Assembly (NCBI RefSeq): GCF_013870515.1
Contig: NZ_JACBXA010000001.1
Coordinates: forward strand, 58,057 to 122,056
DNA from: Streptomyces albidus (ex Kaewkla and Franco 2022)
GTDB lineage: Bacteria; Actinomycetota; Actinomycetes; Streptomycetales; Streptomycetaceae
Direction: 5' to 3'
DNA: 64,000 nucleotides
The position numbers and the translations under genes are program-made. The notes under the pieces were generated by a model, which worked only from the letters and a program-made list of their open reading frames with translations, was not told the origin of the DNA and searched no databases. This document shows, one piece after another, positions 37,649 to 48,532 of this stretch. How positions within the stretch are numbered: position 1 is the first letter of the stretch; the number at the start of each line of letters is the position of its first letter.

Positions 37649-37721
37649 CGGGCGATGAACACGGGCCGACAGGATGGGTGAGTCGACGCCGTACGTGCCT
37701 GGCCTCGTATCTTGAGCGCGC

Positions 37722-37945
37722 ATGATCGGAAAAGCGTGCGAGGCGGCCATGGAGTGGTCGAGCCCGGAGAGCTTGCTGGCAGTGTTCGGCGTCTTCGCGA
37801 CGGTCGGCGTCCTGACCTACGAGCGCCTCATGCCGGGCCTCGAACGCATCGGCTACCGCGTCCACATGGACACACCCATCGGCGGGGACTCACACAACGG
37901 CCAACCGGACGTGCGCCTGGGCCTGTTCGGAGAAGCTCCGGATGG
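37722..37945 (+). pseudogene. 5' fragment of a membrane-associated protein gene
   Basis: Encodes a membrane helix (LLAVFGVFATVGVLTYERLM) followed by RIGYRVHMDTPIG and DVRLGLFGEAPD, which I recall as the N-terminus of a longer Streptomyces membrane protein. The similarity stops abruptly, and the next part of the sequence belongs to a different degraded gene. A truncation by deletion is the likely explanation. Confidence 0.6.
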
Positions 37946-37991
37946 CGGACGGTCGGCATGATGCCCGGCGTAGCCGTCCTGGCCGGAGGGG

Positions 37992-38408
37992 CAGTTCTAC
38001 CACTTCGACAAGATCAACGACTCCTGCGAAATGGGTTACAAGCGGCCGATGTTCAGCTGGTCAGCCGTACCCGACCAGTACACCTTGCAGGCCTTCCAGC
38101 GCCTGGAGAACGGCAAGAAGAACCGCAAACCGTTTTTGACGACCGCCATTCTCGCCACCAGCCACAGCCCTTGAGCGCCCGTTTTCCTGGGCAGCCACCA
38201 GCCCGTACCTACCGTCGTCGGAAATGGCGCCGGCCGGGGCGTTCCGATTTCGCTCGTCGCCCACGATCCGAAGGTGATGGACCGGATATCCGACTGGGGC
38301 TGGGAGGAGGGTCTCAAGCCCGGCAGGAAGGCCCCGTTCTGGCATGTGGACGACTTCCGCGACCGCTTCACGACCGCCTACGGCCTCAAGGTCCACTCGT
38401 ACGACTGA
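37992..38408 (+). pseudogene. Sulfatase-like membrane enzyme gene, degraded
   Basis: The frame reads FYHFDKINDSCEMGYKRPMF and SWSAVPDQYTLQAFQR, then a TGA at 38172 where the family has Trp (SHSP-stop-AP), then VFLGSHQPVPTVVGNG, VPISLVAHDPKVMDRISDWG and WHVDDFRDRFTTAYG. These belong to the C-terminal sulfatase/phosphoglycerol-transferase-type domain of a large Streptomyces membrane protein. Between AP and VFLG roughly 60 residues expected in homologues are absent. So it lacks its N-terminal half, has an internal deletion and a stop. Confidence 0.75.
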
Positions 38409-38892
38409 ACGCGTATCACGCTTTCTGAGCGCCGCGATTCCCGCCGGGCATGACACGGTGTCAGAACGGCGCGTCGACGTATTCGGCGCCAGTGAACCGA
38501 ACTCCGAAGTCCCCGACTTGGCACAATTGGCCGGACGTCATCGACCGTCGCGAAACCCACCAGAGAGCGTACGGACCTGATGATCAGCCGAGGGCTCAAC
38601 TGCAGCTCTGTGTCGGCCCGTTGACGTGGAACGCCTTCGAGGTGGGCCACCCGATCGACGCCCCGGCGCTTGTCCTCCAGAGCAATGGCGCGAACGCACT
38701 GACGCGATCACCCAGACCGTCAGCGCCGTGGTGAATTCGACCCATTTGACAGCGTTCATGCTTCAATGCCCAAAACAGGCGTAGGCGCGGCAACCCTTTC
38801 GGCATGGGCGGGGCGCTCGCGTTCCCCAGCATCCAAGCCATCGCCCGACCGGCCTCGCCGTTGACCCATCATCAGCGAAAGGAAAATGCAGG
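38409..38892. other. Intergenic region, nothing recognised
   Basis: About 480 bases after the sulfatase remnant. A TTGACA at 38747-38752 could be a -35 element for the DUF4331 gene, but no matching -10 is clear. No coding-like frame was found. Confidence 0.45.
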
Positions 38893-39906
38893 ATGTCGAA
38901 TCACTTCACCGGTCTCAGTCTCGGCGCACCTCTCGGGGATCAAAGGCTCGACCTCTGTGACCTCCACGCGTTCCAATCCCCCACCGACCCGGCGAGGACG
39001 GTGCTCATCCTGAACGCGAACCCGAACGCCGATGCTTTGCACCCTGATGCGATCTACCGTCTCAACATCGACAATGACGGGGACTGCCTCACCGACATCG
39101 CGATCAGTTACGTCTTCTCACCACCGCAGAACGGCAGTCAGACATTCAGTGTCTTCATCGCAAGAGGCGATGAGGCACGCTCGCCCGAAGCCGTCGGGGA
39201 GAAGGTCGTCACTGACGCAGAGGTGTCGTTCGGCACCATGGCGAACCGTGTCACCTCCGGTCCTTACACGTTCTTCGCCGGCAGTCGTAGCGACGCCTTC
39301 TTCTTCGACTTCGACGGGATCAAGAATCTCTTCGACACCAGCGGCAACAGGAACTTCACCGCGCCACATCTCGGTGGCAAGTCACCCTGGACCGGTGTGG
39401 ACTCGAACACGGAAGCCAACGTGTTCTCGACGGTGGTCGAACTGCCGACGAGTGAACTGGGGACCGACGGCGAGATCCGCATCTGGGGCCGTTGCAGCGT
39501 GCGGGAGAACGGCCGGCTCATCCATGCCGACCGTGCAGGCCACCCGTCAGTCAGCAGCTTCTTCAACACCGACGAGACGAAGGAGGAGTACAACGCCAGT
39601 GAGCCGGTGAACGATCGCGAACGTTGGACCGATCAGTTCGTCCACCTCATGGGGCACACCGGAAACTACACACGGGAAGAGGCGATCGCGGCGATCGACG
39701 ACGAGGCCCTCCTGCCTGACATGCTGGTCTTCGATCCCTCGAGGCCCGCCAAGTATCCCAACGGCCGCGTCTTCACCGACGACGTCATCAACTACCGCCT
39801 GTCATTCCTCTCGAAGGGCGACATCCCTCCGACCGGGCTTGAGCCGCACACCGACGTCCTGGACGAGTTTCCCTACCTCGGCAACCCGCATCCCAAGACC
39901 AACTAG
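38893..39906 (+). CDS. DUF4331-family protein
   Basis: 337 residues, AGGA upstream of the start. It begins SNHFTGLSLGAPLGDQRLDL then CDLHAFQSP, followed by the family's TVLILNANPNAD and YRLNIDNDGDCLTDIAISYVF segments, a beta-rich repeating fold. The later WTDQFVHLMGHTGNYTREEA and PDMLVFDPSRPAKYPNGR are also conserved. No signal peptide is seen. Codon choice is less GC-extreme than in neighbouring genes, hinting at transfer. Function of the family is unknown. Confidence 0.92.
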   Translation: MSNHFTGLSLGAPLGDQRLDLCDLHAFQSPTDPARTVLILNANPNADALHPDAIYRLNIDNDGDCLTDIAISYVFSPPQNGSQTFSVFIARGDEARSPEAVGEKVVTDAEVSFGTMANRVTSGPYTFFAGSRSDAFFFDFDGIKNLFDTSGNRNFTAPHLGGKSPWTGVDSNTEANVFSTVVELPTSELGTDGEIRIWGRCSVRENGRLIHADRAGHPSVSSFFNTDETKEEYNASEPVNDRERWTDQFVHLMGHTGNYTREEAIAAIDDEALLPDMLVFDPSRPAKYPNGRVFTDDVINYRLSFLSKGDIPPTGLEPHTDVLDEFPYLGNPHPKTN

Positions 39907-40118
39907 CGCTGCAACGGCCTCCCATGGCTGGGCCCGCCTCTCGGGTTCGCTCGCCACGCAGGCCGTAGGGGCCGAGGCACACCGCTGTGCGGGTAGGGCG
40001 CGATCCGCGAGGCCACGACAGCACGCGAGCCGGTCGCTGACGCTCCGTGACTCCGGCGACCGGATTGCCCACACTGGGCGACTGGAATGATCCACGCTCG
40101 AGCGGAGTTGGCGTCACC

Positions 40119-41039
40119 ATGAAGGCAATCGCACTGGAGAAGTACGGGACCGCGGACGACCTGAACCTCGTCGAGCTGCCGGAGCCGAAGGTGGCACCGG
40201 GAGAGGTGCTGGTCCGGGTGAAGGCCGCCGGCGTCAATCCGGTCGACTGGAAGCTCGGGGCCGGCGGGCTCGACCCGTTCATGGAGGCCGGCTTCCCGAT
40301 GATCCCCGGCTGGGACGTGGCCGGTGTAGTTGAGCGGACGGGTTTCGATGCCGGCGAGTTCGCCCCGGGCGACGAGGTCTACGGCTACGTCCGCAAGGAC
40401 TGGGCGCAGAACGGTACCTACGCGGAGCTGGTCTCCGCGCCCGTACGCACGCTGGCGAAGAAGCCCGCCTCGCTGAGCTGGACGGAGGCGGCCGGTGTAC
40501 CGCTGGCCGGCCTCACGGCATATCAGGCGCTGAAGCGGGTCGCCGCCGGGGCCGGGGACACCGTGCTGATCCATGCTGCGGCGGGCGGCGTCGGCTCCTT
40601 CGGCGTGCAGATCGCCGTCGCCCTCGGAGCACGGGTCATCGGCACGGCGAGCGAGCGCAACCACGGGTTCCTGCGTTCCCTGGGGGCCGAGCCGGTCACG
40701 TACGGGGACGGATTGGCAGACCGTGTACGGCAGTTGGCGCCGCAGGGAGTCGATGCGGCCCTCGACTTCGTGGGCGCGGGAGCAGTCGACGTCTCACTGT
40801 CCCTGGTCGAGCGGGCAGACCGGGTGGCGTCCGTCGCCGAGGGCGAGGTGTCGGAGAAGGGCGGTCACTACGTATGGGTGCGCCCGGACGCGAGCGACCT
40901 CGCCTCTCTCGCTCAGCTCGCGGACGCCGGGAAGCTGACGGTCCACGTGGATCAGGCCCTTCCCCTGGCGGAAACGGCGCAGGCATGGAGGCTGAGCCAG
41001 GCAGGCCGTACTCGCGGGAAGATCGTTCTCACGGTCTGA
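40119..41039 (+). CDS. NADPH:quinone-reductase-like MDR oxidoreductase
   Basis: 306 residues from the ATG at 40119; an in-frame start 72 bases earlier is less likely. Zinc-free MDR layout: [33 protein letters not shown], then the nucleotide-binding [20 protein letters not shown] and [20 protein letters not shown]. It ends [20 protein letters not shown]. No structural or catalytic zinc ligands are present, consistent with reduction of quinones or activated alkenes with NADPH. Stands alone. Confidence 0.93.
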   Translation: MKAIALEKYGTADDLNLVELPEPKVAPGEVLVRVKAAGVNPVDWKLGAGGLDPFMEAGFPMIPGWDVAGVVERTGFDAGEFAPGDEVYGYVRKDWAQNGTYAELVSAPVRTLAKKPASLSWTEAAGVPLAGLTAYQALKRVAAGAGDTVLIHAAAGGVGSFGVQIAVALGARVIGTASERNHGFLRSLGAEPVTYGDGLADRVRQLAPQGVDAALDFVGAGAVDVSLSLVERADRVASVAEGEVSEKGGHYVWVRPDASDLASLAQLADAGKLTVHVDQALPLAETAQAWRLSQAGRTRGKIVLTV

Positions 41040-41374
41040 CGCCGTTTCGGCAACTGGGGGCGGGGCAGCGATCGCCGGGGACACGCTGCTCTCCCTGGCA
41101 TCGCCGCAGCGGCCTGGCACGGCAGATGCGGGTGTCCGCCGCGCCGTCCCTCATCGGTGCCGACCTGGTTGCGTGGCCACGAGTCACGCGTCAGTCGGCA
41201 GCCGTGCTAGGTTTGATCACAGTTGCAGTAATGGTTCCCAAAACTTCAAGTGCTCTTTTCGACAGTGTTGACGAGCGCATTTCTTTGTTCCCGGTATTTT
41301 CCGGAGGGGCGATTATAGCGGCGACGTGGGTTCGCAGGGTGCGATCCCAGGCACTGCCCCAGAAGGAGATAAGC
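41040..41374. promoter_or_regulatory. Cold-shock gene promoter and leader region
   Basis: About 330 bases. From 41210 to 41320 the sequence is far less GC-rich than its surroundings, with runs such as AAAACTTC and GGTATTTTCC. This fits a long, easily melted 5' leader as in cold-shock genes. TTGACG at 41268-41273 is a possible -35, but the spacing to TATTTT (21 bases) is long. AGAAGGAG precedes the start. Confidence 0.5.
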
Positions 41375-41578
41375 ATGGCTACCGGCACCGTGAAGTGGTT
41401 CAACTCGGAAAAGGGCTTCGGTTTCATCGAGCAGGAAGGCGGGGGCGCCGACGTCTTCGCCCACTACTCGAACATCGCCGCACAGGGCTTCCGTGAGCTG
41501 CAGGAAGGCCAGAAGGTGAGCTTCGACGTCACTCAGGGCCAGAAGGGCCCGCAGGCGGAGAACATCGTTCCCGCCTGA
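41375..41578 (+). CDS. Cold-shock protein (CspA family)
   Basis: 67 residues, one cold-shock OB-fold domain. RNP1 is [11 protein letters not shown]2 is DVFAHYSNI, and the start [16 protein letters not shown] is canonical. It binds single-stranded RNA/DNA as an RNA chaperone in the cytoplasm. AGAAGGAG lies 8 bases upstream. Preceded by a GC-poor leader and followed by a hairpin terminator, so it is monocistronic. Confidence 0.98.
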   Translation: MATGTVKWFNSEKGFGFIEQEGGGADVFAHYSNIAAQGFRELQEGQKVSFDVTQGQKGPQAENIVPA

Positions 41579-41594
41579 CACCGAGGCGTATTCG

Positions 41595-41634
41595 GGAGCC
41601 GGTGTCCGAACCTCAGGGTTCGGGCCCCGGCTCC
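41595..41634 (+). terminator. Hairpin terminator of the cold-shock gene
   Basis: 18-base arms with two mismatches around a 4-base loop, followed by TTTCGTTT, a recognisable T-rich tail. Begins 17 bases after the stop. Confidence 0.85.
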
Positions 41635-41699
41635 TTTCGTTTCCCCCGCGTCCACGTGGGACCGATCTCGGCCTGACCCGGGATGCGGCATCTCCGCCC

Positions 41700-42977
41700 T
41701 CAGGGGTTTTCGCCTCCGAGGGGACGGGACGGTGTGACGTGTCCGTGGTGGACCAGGACGTCGAACCACTCGGCCAGTGACCCGCCGGTCATGTGGTGGG
41801 ACGCGTCGTCGTCGGGGTCGTAGTGCGTCCCGATGGCACGCAGCCTGGCGGCTTGGCTGAGCCATTCGGCAGCTGCTGGGGGTGCGTCCACGCCGAGGTC
41901 GAGCAGATAGCTGCCGAGGCCGGGGGCGCTCAGCACGGATTCCGTCAGCGGAGGACGGGCGTCGGGGACACGGTGTGGTGGAGCGTCCGTGTAGGTGGCC
42001 AGTTCCCCGCTGCCGAAGGTGAGCCCGATCGACACGTACCCGCGCCCGAGCCGCTCCCGCAGATGACTGCCCGTGTTGCGGGAGACCCTCGCCGGTCCCG
42101 GCGGGAAGTTGATGGCCCGCGCACGGCCGTCGGACGTGTGGGAGCTGGAGGACCAGAACACCACCTTCTGACCGGTGTGTTCGCGCCACCAGGTGAGGTT
42201 CTCGGCGAAGGACCGTTCCAGGTAGGCCATGTTGCGCGGGTCCGACGGTCGGCTGTCGTGGTCGTGGAGCTCGTAGTACTGGACGATCGCGCGTGCGGTC
42301 CGGAGTGCCCATGCGTGGCCGTCGGCCTGCCGAGGAAGCCCCACCACCAGGGCGTGAGCCGACTGTGCCCGGTCGATCCACATCCTTCTGTCGGGGAGGT
42401 TCCTGAAGCGAAGGGAGTGGGCAGGGACATCTGCTCCCGGACGCAACTCGGCGTAGCAGGCGTTCAGTTCGTCAAGTCTTTCCGGTGCTGCCCGGCGCAC
42501 GTGCTCGACGACTGTGTCGTAGGCGGCATCGCGCATCTGCTGGACGTTCAGCCCGACGAGACGGACCGGATCCGCGAGATGGGCGCCGTTGAACTCCCGT
42601 AGCCACTCGATGAGTTCGAGGATCTCCTGGGTACGCGAACGCGCGTCCATCTGCTTCAGCACCGAGTGGGCGTCCCCGGCACCGGTGCGGACGTAGGCGT
42701 CGAGCCGCCCGACGAGCGTCCAGTCCTCGTCGAGTGCAACGGCGCGGAATCCGGCCTCCTCGACCAGGAGCCGGGCGATTCGCGCCTGCAGTGCGAACAC
42801 CTCGTGCGCACCGCGCGTACCGGAGCCGTAGCCCACCACCGTCGCCCGTCCGTCGAGCGCCCCGATCAGCGGGCGCAGGTCGTCAAGGGGCGCTGACAGT
42901 TCGACTGCGCTCAGCGGATGTGCCGTTCTCCTGATCCACTCCAGAACCTCGGCGCGCGTGGCCGGTGAGATCGTCAT
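41700..42977 (-). CDS. Erythromycin-esterase-family protein with altered active site
   Basis: 425 residues. The fold is supported by EEAGFRAVALDEDWTLVGRLDAYV, FNGAHLADPVRLVGLNVQQM and the helix NMAYLERSFAENLTWWREHTGQKVVFW. However, the catalytic loop reads VVGYGSGTRGAHEVF where the family has GE-x-THG: the key Glu is Ser and the general-base His is Arg. The WAHNxH motif is WSSSSH, losing another His and the Asn. Macrolide hydrolysis by the known mechanism is therefore unlikely. It may be a pseudoenzyme or use other residues. Converges with the cold-shock gene. Confidence 0.88.
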   Translation of the reverse strand: MTISPATRAEVLEWIRRTAHPLSAVELSAPLDDLRPLIGALDGRATVVGYGSGTRGAHEVFALQARIARLLVEEAGFRAVALDEDWTLVGRLDAYVRTGAGDAHSVLKQMDARSRTQEILELIEWLREFNGAHLADPVRLVGLNVQQMRDAAYDTVVEHVRRAAPERLDELNACYAELRPGADVPAHSLRFRNLPDRRMWIDRAQSAHALVVGLPRQADGHAWALRTARAIVQYYELHDHDSRPSDPRNMAYLERSFAENLTWWREHTGQKVVFWSSSSHTSDGRARAINFPPGPARVSRNTGSHLRERLGRGYVSIGLTFGSGELATYTDAPPHRVPDARPPLTESVLSAPGLGSYLLDLGVDAPPAAAEWLSQAARLRAIGTHYDPDDDASHHMTGGSLAEWFDVLVHHGHVTPSRPLGGENP

Positions 42978-43136
42978 GTGCCCACCGTGCGACTTCAAGC
43001 CTGGTTGAAGTCAATGGACTCGCAGGTGGCCGGCAGACAGGCGTCCCATCAGGAGCACTCTCGTCCTTCCGGAAGCACTCCCAGATCCGGTGCGTCTCGA
43101 TACGGCACTCCGCACGTTGACCGGACCTCCGCGTGA

Positions 43137-44159
43137 TCAGTGCGAGGAGGCGTCGACAAGCACGTAGTCGGCGGGGAGCGGTTCCCCGGCGAGGTGAGCG
43201 CTGAGGAGTTCCTTCACGCCGGCCGCGATTCGTTCCTGGGCCTCGACCGTCATGCCCGAGCAGTGGATGGTCATCGCATGCCGGGGCATGGTCCGCCATG
43301 GGTGATCGGCCGGGGCCGGCTGCGGATACCACGTGTCGCCCGCGTACCCGGCGAGATGCCCGCTGTTCAGCGCTTCCACCAGCGCGTCGGTGTCGACGAT
43401 GGCGCCGCGAGCGGTGTTGACCAGCCAGCTGCCCGGCTTCATGGCCGCCAGCCGGTCCCGTCCGAAGAGAGCCTTGCTTCCCTCCATCAACGGCAGCGCC
43501 AGACAGATCACGTCGGACTCCGCGACGAGGTCGTCCAGCCGCGCGTACTTGACGCCCAACGTGGCTTCCTCGGCCGGGCTCCGCCGGTGGTTGGCGTAGT
43601 ACAGCATCCGCACGTCGAAACCCTTGAGACGCAGAGCGGTACGGGCGCCGATCGCTCCGAGCCCGACGAGCCCGACGGTCTTGTTCTCCAGATCATGGGC
43701 GTCGCGTACGGCCTCTGCGACGTCCCAACGGCCCTGCACGGCCTGCTGGTAGGCGGGGATCATGTTGCGCACGAGCGCGAGGATCTGCATCACGTTGTGC
43801 TCGGCGACGCTGACGACGTTGCTGCCGGTCACCTCGGCCACCGAGATGCCGTGCCGTTCGGCCGTGTCCTCGTCGATGTGGTCCGAGCCGACACCGGCGG
43901 TGACGACGAGCTTGAGCTTCTTGGCCTTCTCGATGCGCTTCTCATCGAGGTAGAGGGGCCAGAAGGGAGTGGTGATGAGCACCTCGGCGTCGCTCAGTTC
44001 CGCGTCCAGTTCCGCGCCCGTGTCGGACGTGCCCACGAGCTCGTGGCCCTGGTCCTCCAGGAAGGGGCGCAGACCCAGAACGTTCTCCGCGGTGGCGAGC
44101 TCTTGCGAGCGGCCGTCGTCCGCCCGGCTCCCCGGAAACAGCACCGCGACGATCTTCAT
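43137..44159 (-). CDS. fdh: NAD-dependent formate dehydrogenase
   Basis: 340 residues, D-2-hydroxyacid-dehydrogenase fold. Start at ATG 44159 with GGGAGG nine bases upstream. Formate-specific traits: ITTPFWPLYLDEKRIEKAKK with the PFWP loop, VTAGVGSDHIDE, GSNVVSVAEHNVMQIL, Rossmann VGLVGLGAIGARTALRLKGF, catalytic Arg in NTARGAIVD, and the Gln-Pro...His pair in YPQPAPADHPWR and IHCSGMTVEAQ. It oxidises formate to CO2, giving NADH. The N-terminus is shorter than in ~400-residue bacterial enzymes. No other C1 genes are adjacent. Confidence 0.9.
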   Translation of the reverse strand: MKIVAVLFPGSRADDGRSQELATAENVLGLRPFLEDQGHELVGTSDTGAELDAELSDAEVLITTPFWPLYLDEKRIEKAKKLKLVVTAGVGSDHIDEDTAERHGISVAEVTGSNVVSVAEHNVMQILALVRNMIPAYQQAVQGRWDVAEAVRDAHDLENKTVGLVGLGAIGARTALRLKGFDVRMLYYANHRRSPAEEATLGVKYARLDDLVAESDVICLALPLMEGSKALFGRDRLAAMKPGSWLVNTARGAIVDTDALVEALNSGHLAGYAGDTWYPQPAPADHPWRTMPRHAMTIHCSGMTVEAQERIAAGVKELLSAHLAGEPLPADYVLVDASSH

Positions 44160-44656
44160 CAGAGACAGCCTCCCTCGACGGGCGAAAGGTCACCGTCGCC
44201 GTGCCGACGCCCGACGACGGACATGGACCGCGCGGGTACCCGGAAGATCGAAAAGCAACCGGACCAGCGCTGAGTCCGCCGGGGACGCCCACGGATCCGC
44301 TCGCAGGACGGCAACCCCGTCGTGGAAACCCACACCGGCCTGCAGTACTGCTGCGTTCACGGAGCTGACGCGCCCGTGCGCATCCGCCGTGTCGTACCGG
44401 GCACCTGCGCAAACGCGGCACTGATCTCCCGGCGACCGGATCCGTCGTGGACCACTTGAGGCCCACGCGCTGAGCGCGGCGTCGCCGAGTCCGACGGGGA
44501 CCGGTGGATCGATGGCTGGTTCGAACGGGTCTGTACGATCTGGAGCGGGCCGCCGCGAGGACATGCAGCGGAAGGCCACACCACTGGTGGGCCGGTTCAG
44601 CGAAGGGTCGGCGGCTCCGACGGCCATGAGGCGACACCGACTGATCGAGGAGCGGC
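44160..44656. other. Intergenic region between divergent genes
   Basis: About 500 bases upstream of both the formate dehydrogenase and threonine-synthase genes. Open frames on both strands lack gene-like features. It must contain both promoters, but none stands out. Confidence 0.45.
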
Positions 44657-45889
<1,233 letters not shown>

Positions 45890-46175
45890 CGGATGCCGCG
45901 CCGGGCCATGGCGGGAACGATGCCCGGCCCGGACCTGGTCACGGTGGACCTCGTTGGTCCCCAGGAGGGTCCGCGATGAGCGAGTCAGGCTTGCGGCGCC
46001 GCAGAGCGATGCCCAGCGCGCTGCCGCTGTCCAGATCGCCCTCATGCGCGATGCGGTCCGACGCCCCAGGCCGCTCTGAAGAACCGGACCGGATGTTCCG
46101 CCGTCCTCATCGCAGGTTCGGGGCCCGGTTCTGACCCTCTGCGCCTGAGGCCGGTTGACGACTCGGCGGCTGACC

Positions 46176-46916
46176 TCAGGTGGGCTTGCGCCACACGGAG
46201 ATGTGCTTGGTGGAGTCCTGGGAGAAGGGCACCCCGTTCCAGTCGGCGACGCGACGTTCCAGCTCGAGCCCGGCGATTCGTGCCATCAGGTCGAGTTCCG
46301 CCGGCCAGGCGTACCGTTGCCGGCAACTGCCGCGGCGGTAGCGGCCGTCGTCGCCGTCCCGGGTGAAGTGGTGGGAGACGAGAGTCTGCTCGACCAGGTC
46401 GAAGGTGTCGAAGCCGAGATGCTGCTCAGAGACGTCGAACGGCACCGCGACCTGACCGGGCGGCAGGAACCGCAGCGGCGGCACGCCCAACTCGATGACG
46501 AATCGGCCGCCGGGCGCCAGATGACGTGCGGCGTTGCGGAAGCACTCGACCTGCTCGTCCTGAGTGAGCAGGTTCGCGATGGTGTTGTAGACGAGATAGA
46601 CCAGAGTGAACTCGCCGGGGACGACGGTGGTGGCCATGTCCCCGACGGCTACCGGGAGCGTGTCCTCGTCGATCTTGCGCCGCAGGACCGCTGCCATGTG
46701 CGGGGACAGTTCGATGCCCGCCAGCGGCACGCCGCGTTCCCGGAGCGGTACGCCCACCCGTCCGGTCCCGATGGCGAACTCCAGTGCCCGGCCGTCTCCG
46801 GCGAGTTCGGCGAGGAAGGTGAGAGTCGGTCCGAGAACGGCGGCCGAGGACATCTCGGTCTCCTCGGCGTCGTAGCGGTCGGCGGTCGGACGGGTCCACA
46901 GCTCACTGCTCGTCAT
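46176..46916 (-). CDS. SAM-dependent methyltransferase
   Basis: 246 residues from the ATG at 46916. The opening ELWTRPTADRYDAEETEM and SAM motif ALEFAIGTGRVGVPLRERG, with GIELSPHMAAVLRRKI and VYLVYNTIANLLTQDEQVEC, are typical of a Streptomyces class I subgroup. VVPGEFTLV is motif-II like and HLAPGGRFVIELG motif III. The ribosome site is weak. Substrate unknown; the gene converges with thrC across about 290 bases with nothing recognisable. Confidence 0.92.
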   Translation of the reverse strand: MTSSELWTRPTADRYDAEETEMSSAAVLGPTLTFLAELAGDGRALEFAIGTGRVGVPLRERGVPLAGIELSPHMAAVLRRKIDEDTLPVAVGDMATTVVPGEFTLVYLVYNTIANLLTQDEQVECFRNAARHLAPGGRFVIELGVPPLRFLPPGQVAVPFDVSEQHLGFDTFDLVEQTLVSHHFTRDGDDGRYRRGSCRQRYAWPAELDLMARIAGLELERRVADWNGVPFSQDSTKHISVWRKPT

Positions 46917-47239
46917 GGGCGGCCACTCTGCTGGGTGCCGAGGGACGATGTCGACGCATTTACGCTCCGCCGGCTCCGGGCATCGGTTCAACGCGGGGCC
47001 CTGAGCTGGGAGTTCTGGGGTCTCACCAAGGCCCGCGGTCACAGGAGGCGGCAGGCATCTCCACCTGACGTACTCGGTGGCGACCGGCGGCGCGGTCACG
47101 GACGTCTGCGAGCCGGCGGAGTATCAGCTCTGTGTGGTGTTCGGCGCCGCGAAGATGTGTTGCTTGAACCTCTGGTGCACGGGCGATCCCGCGATGCCAT
47201 CCTGGCGAATCGATCACCACCGGCGAAGGGACGGCGCTG
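46917..47239. other. Intergenic region, nothing recognised
   Basis: About 320 bases between the divergent methyltransferase and LtrA genes. No clear promoter, repeat or coding frame. Confidence 0.45.
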
Positions 47240-48436
47240 ATGACTGAGGGCACGCCGAGGGGAGCCGGTCACGGCCGGGTCGTTGTTCCACTCGTCCGGA
47301 TGAGAGCCCGCAGCCGCGACGAGCCACACCGGCAGGCAACTCCGCTGGAGCTCTTCTTCGACCTGTGCTTCGTCGTGGCCGTCGCACAGGCCGGAGCACG
47401 CCTCGTGCACGCCATGGCCGAGGGCCACCCCGGCCACGGAGTCACCGGATACCTGTTCGTGTTCTTCGCGATCTGGTGGGCCTGGGTGAACTTCACCTGG
47501 TTCGCCTCGGCCTACGACTGCGACGACGTCCCCTACCGGATCGCCACCCTGGTGCAGATTGCCGGTGTGCTCGTCCTCGCGGCCGGGGTCCCCCGCGCCT
47601 TCGAGGGCGCGGACTACAGCGTCGCCATCGTCGGGTACCTCATCATGCGCCTCGCGCTCACCTTCCAGTGGCTGCGCGCAGCACGCGGGGAGACGGGCAC
47701 CGCGAGGTCGGCCGCTGTCAGGTACGCGGCAGGGCTGGTCGTCGTACAGCTGTGCTGGGTGGCTCTACTGCTGCTGCCCGGCACCGCCTGGGCCTGGGGA
47801 GTCGTGCCGCTGATCGCCGCGGAACTGGCCGTACCGGCGTTCGCCGAGCGACGCCACGAGACGAGTTGGCACCCGCACCACATCGCCGAACGTCACGGCC
47901 TCTTCACCATCATCATGCTCGGAGAAACGATCGCCGCCGCCACCGTGGCCGTACAGTCCGCTCTGGACGAATCAGCAGCCCTGGACGAGTTGCTGCCGAT
48001 CGCGGCCGGCGGACTGCTCATCGTCTTCGCCGCATTCTGGATCTACTTCGCCGTACCGATCCACGAGCACCTGGCCTCCAACCGGCAGGCCTTCGTCTGG
48101 GGATACGGCCACTACGTGATCCTCGGATCCGCCGCCGCGATCGGCGCCGGCATCGAAGTGGCCGTGGAACAGGCCACCCACCACGCCCACATCTCCACCC
48201 TCGCGGCGTCCCTGGCCGTCACCGTGCCCACCGCGCTCTTCATGGTGACGGTGTGGGTCGTGCACGCACGCCACTTCAAGCAGGGCACCGCGCAGAACCT
48301 CGTCCTGCCCGTCGGGGCGTTGCTTGTGCTGGCCACCAGCTTCGCGGGACACGGCGCGGTGCCGCTGGCGGGACTCGTCGCCGCATGCACCATCGCTGCC
48401 GGCGTCTACCTGGCCGCAGAGCCACGCAAGGTGTGA
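47240..48436 (+). CDS. Low-temperature-requirement A (LtrA)-family membrane protein
   Basis: 398 residues with about ten hydrophobic helices. The LtrA signature RQATPLELFFDLCFVVAVAQ opens the membrane region, then AIWWAWVNFTWFASAYDCDD and HIAERHGLFTIIMLGETIAA in mid-protein, all strongly conserved in LtrA. An N-terminal 33-residue basic tail is cytoplasmic. The family was named from a Listeria cold-growth mutant, but its transport or other activity is unknown. A hairpin follows. Confidence 0.94.
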   Translation: MTEGTPRGAGHGRVVVPLVRMRARSRDEPHRQATPLELFFDLCFVVAVAQAGARLVHAMAEGHPGHGVTGYLFVFFAIWWAWVNFTWFASAYDCDDVPYRIATLVQIAGVLVLAAGVPRAFEGADYSVAIVGYLIMRLALTFQWLRAARGETGTARSAAVRYAAGLVVVQLCWVALLLLPGTAWAWGVVPLIAAELAVPAFAERRHETSWHPHHIAERHGLFTIIMLGETIAAATVAVQSALDESAALDELLPIAAGGLLIVFAAFWIYFAVPIHEHLASNRQAFVWGYGHYVILGSAAAIGAGIEVAVEQATHHAHISTLAASLAVTVPTALFMVTVWVVHARHFKQGTAQNLVLPVGALLVLATSFAGHGAVPLAGLVAACTIAAGVYLAAEPRKV

Positions 48437-48444
48437 CGAGTCGA

Positions 48445-48473
48445 GCCCGGAGCCGTATGCAGCAGCTCCGGGC
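48445..48473. terminator. Hairpin terminator between convergent genes
   Basis: Perfect 9-bp stem (GCCCGGAGC / GCTCCGGGC) with an 11-base loop, just after the LtrA stop and before the VOC gene stop. Confidence 0.65.
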
Positions 48474-48532
48474 CGGTCGGGAACCACGGGACCCTCGGAG
48501 GTAGCAGCGGCTCTTCGGGGCCGGCCGAGAGC

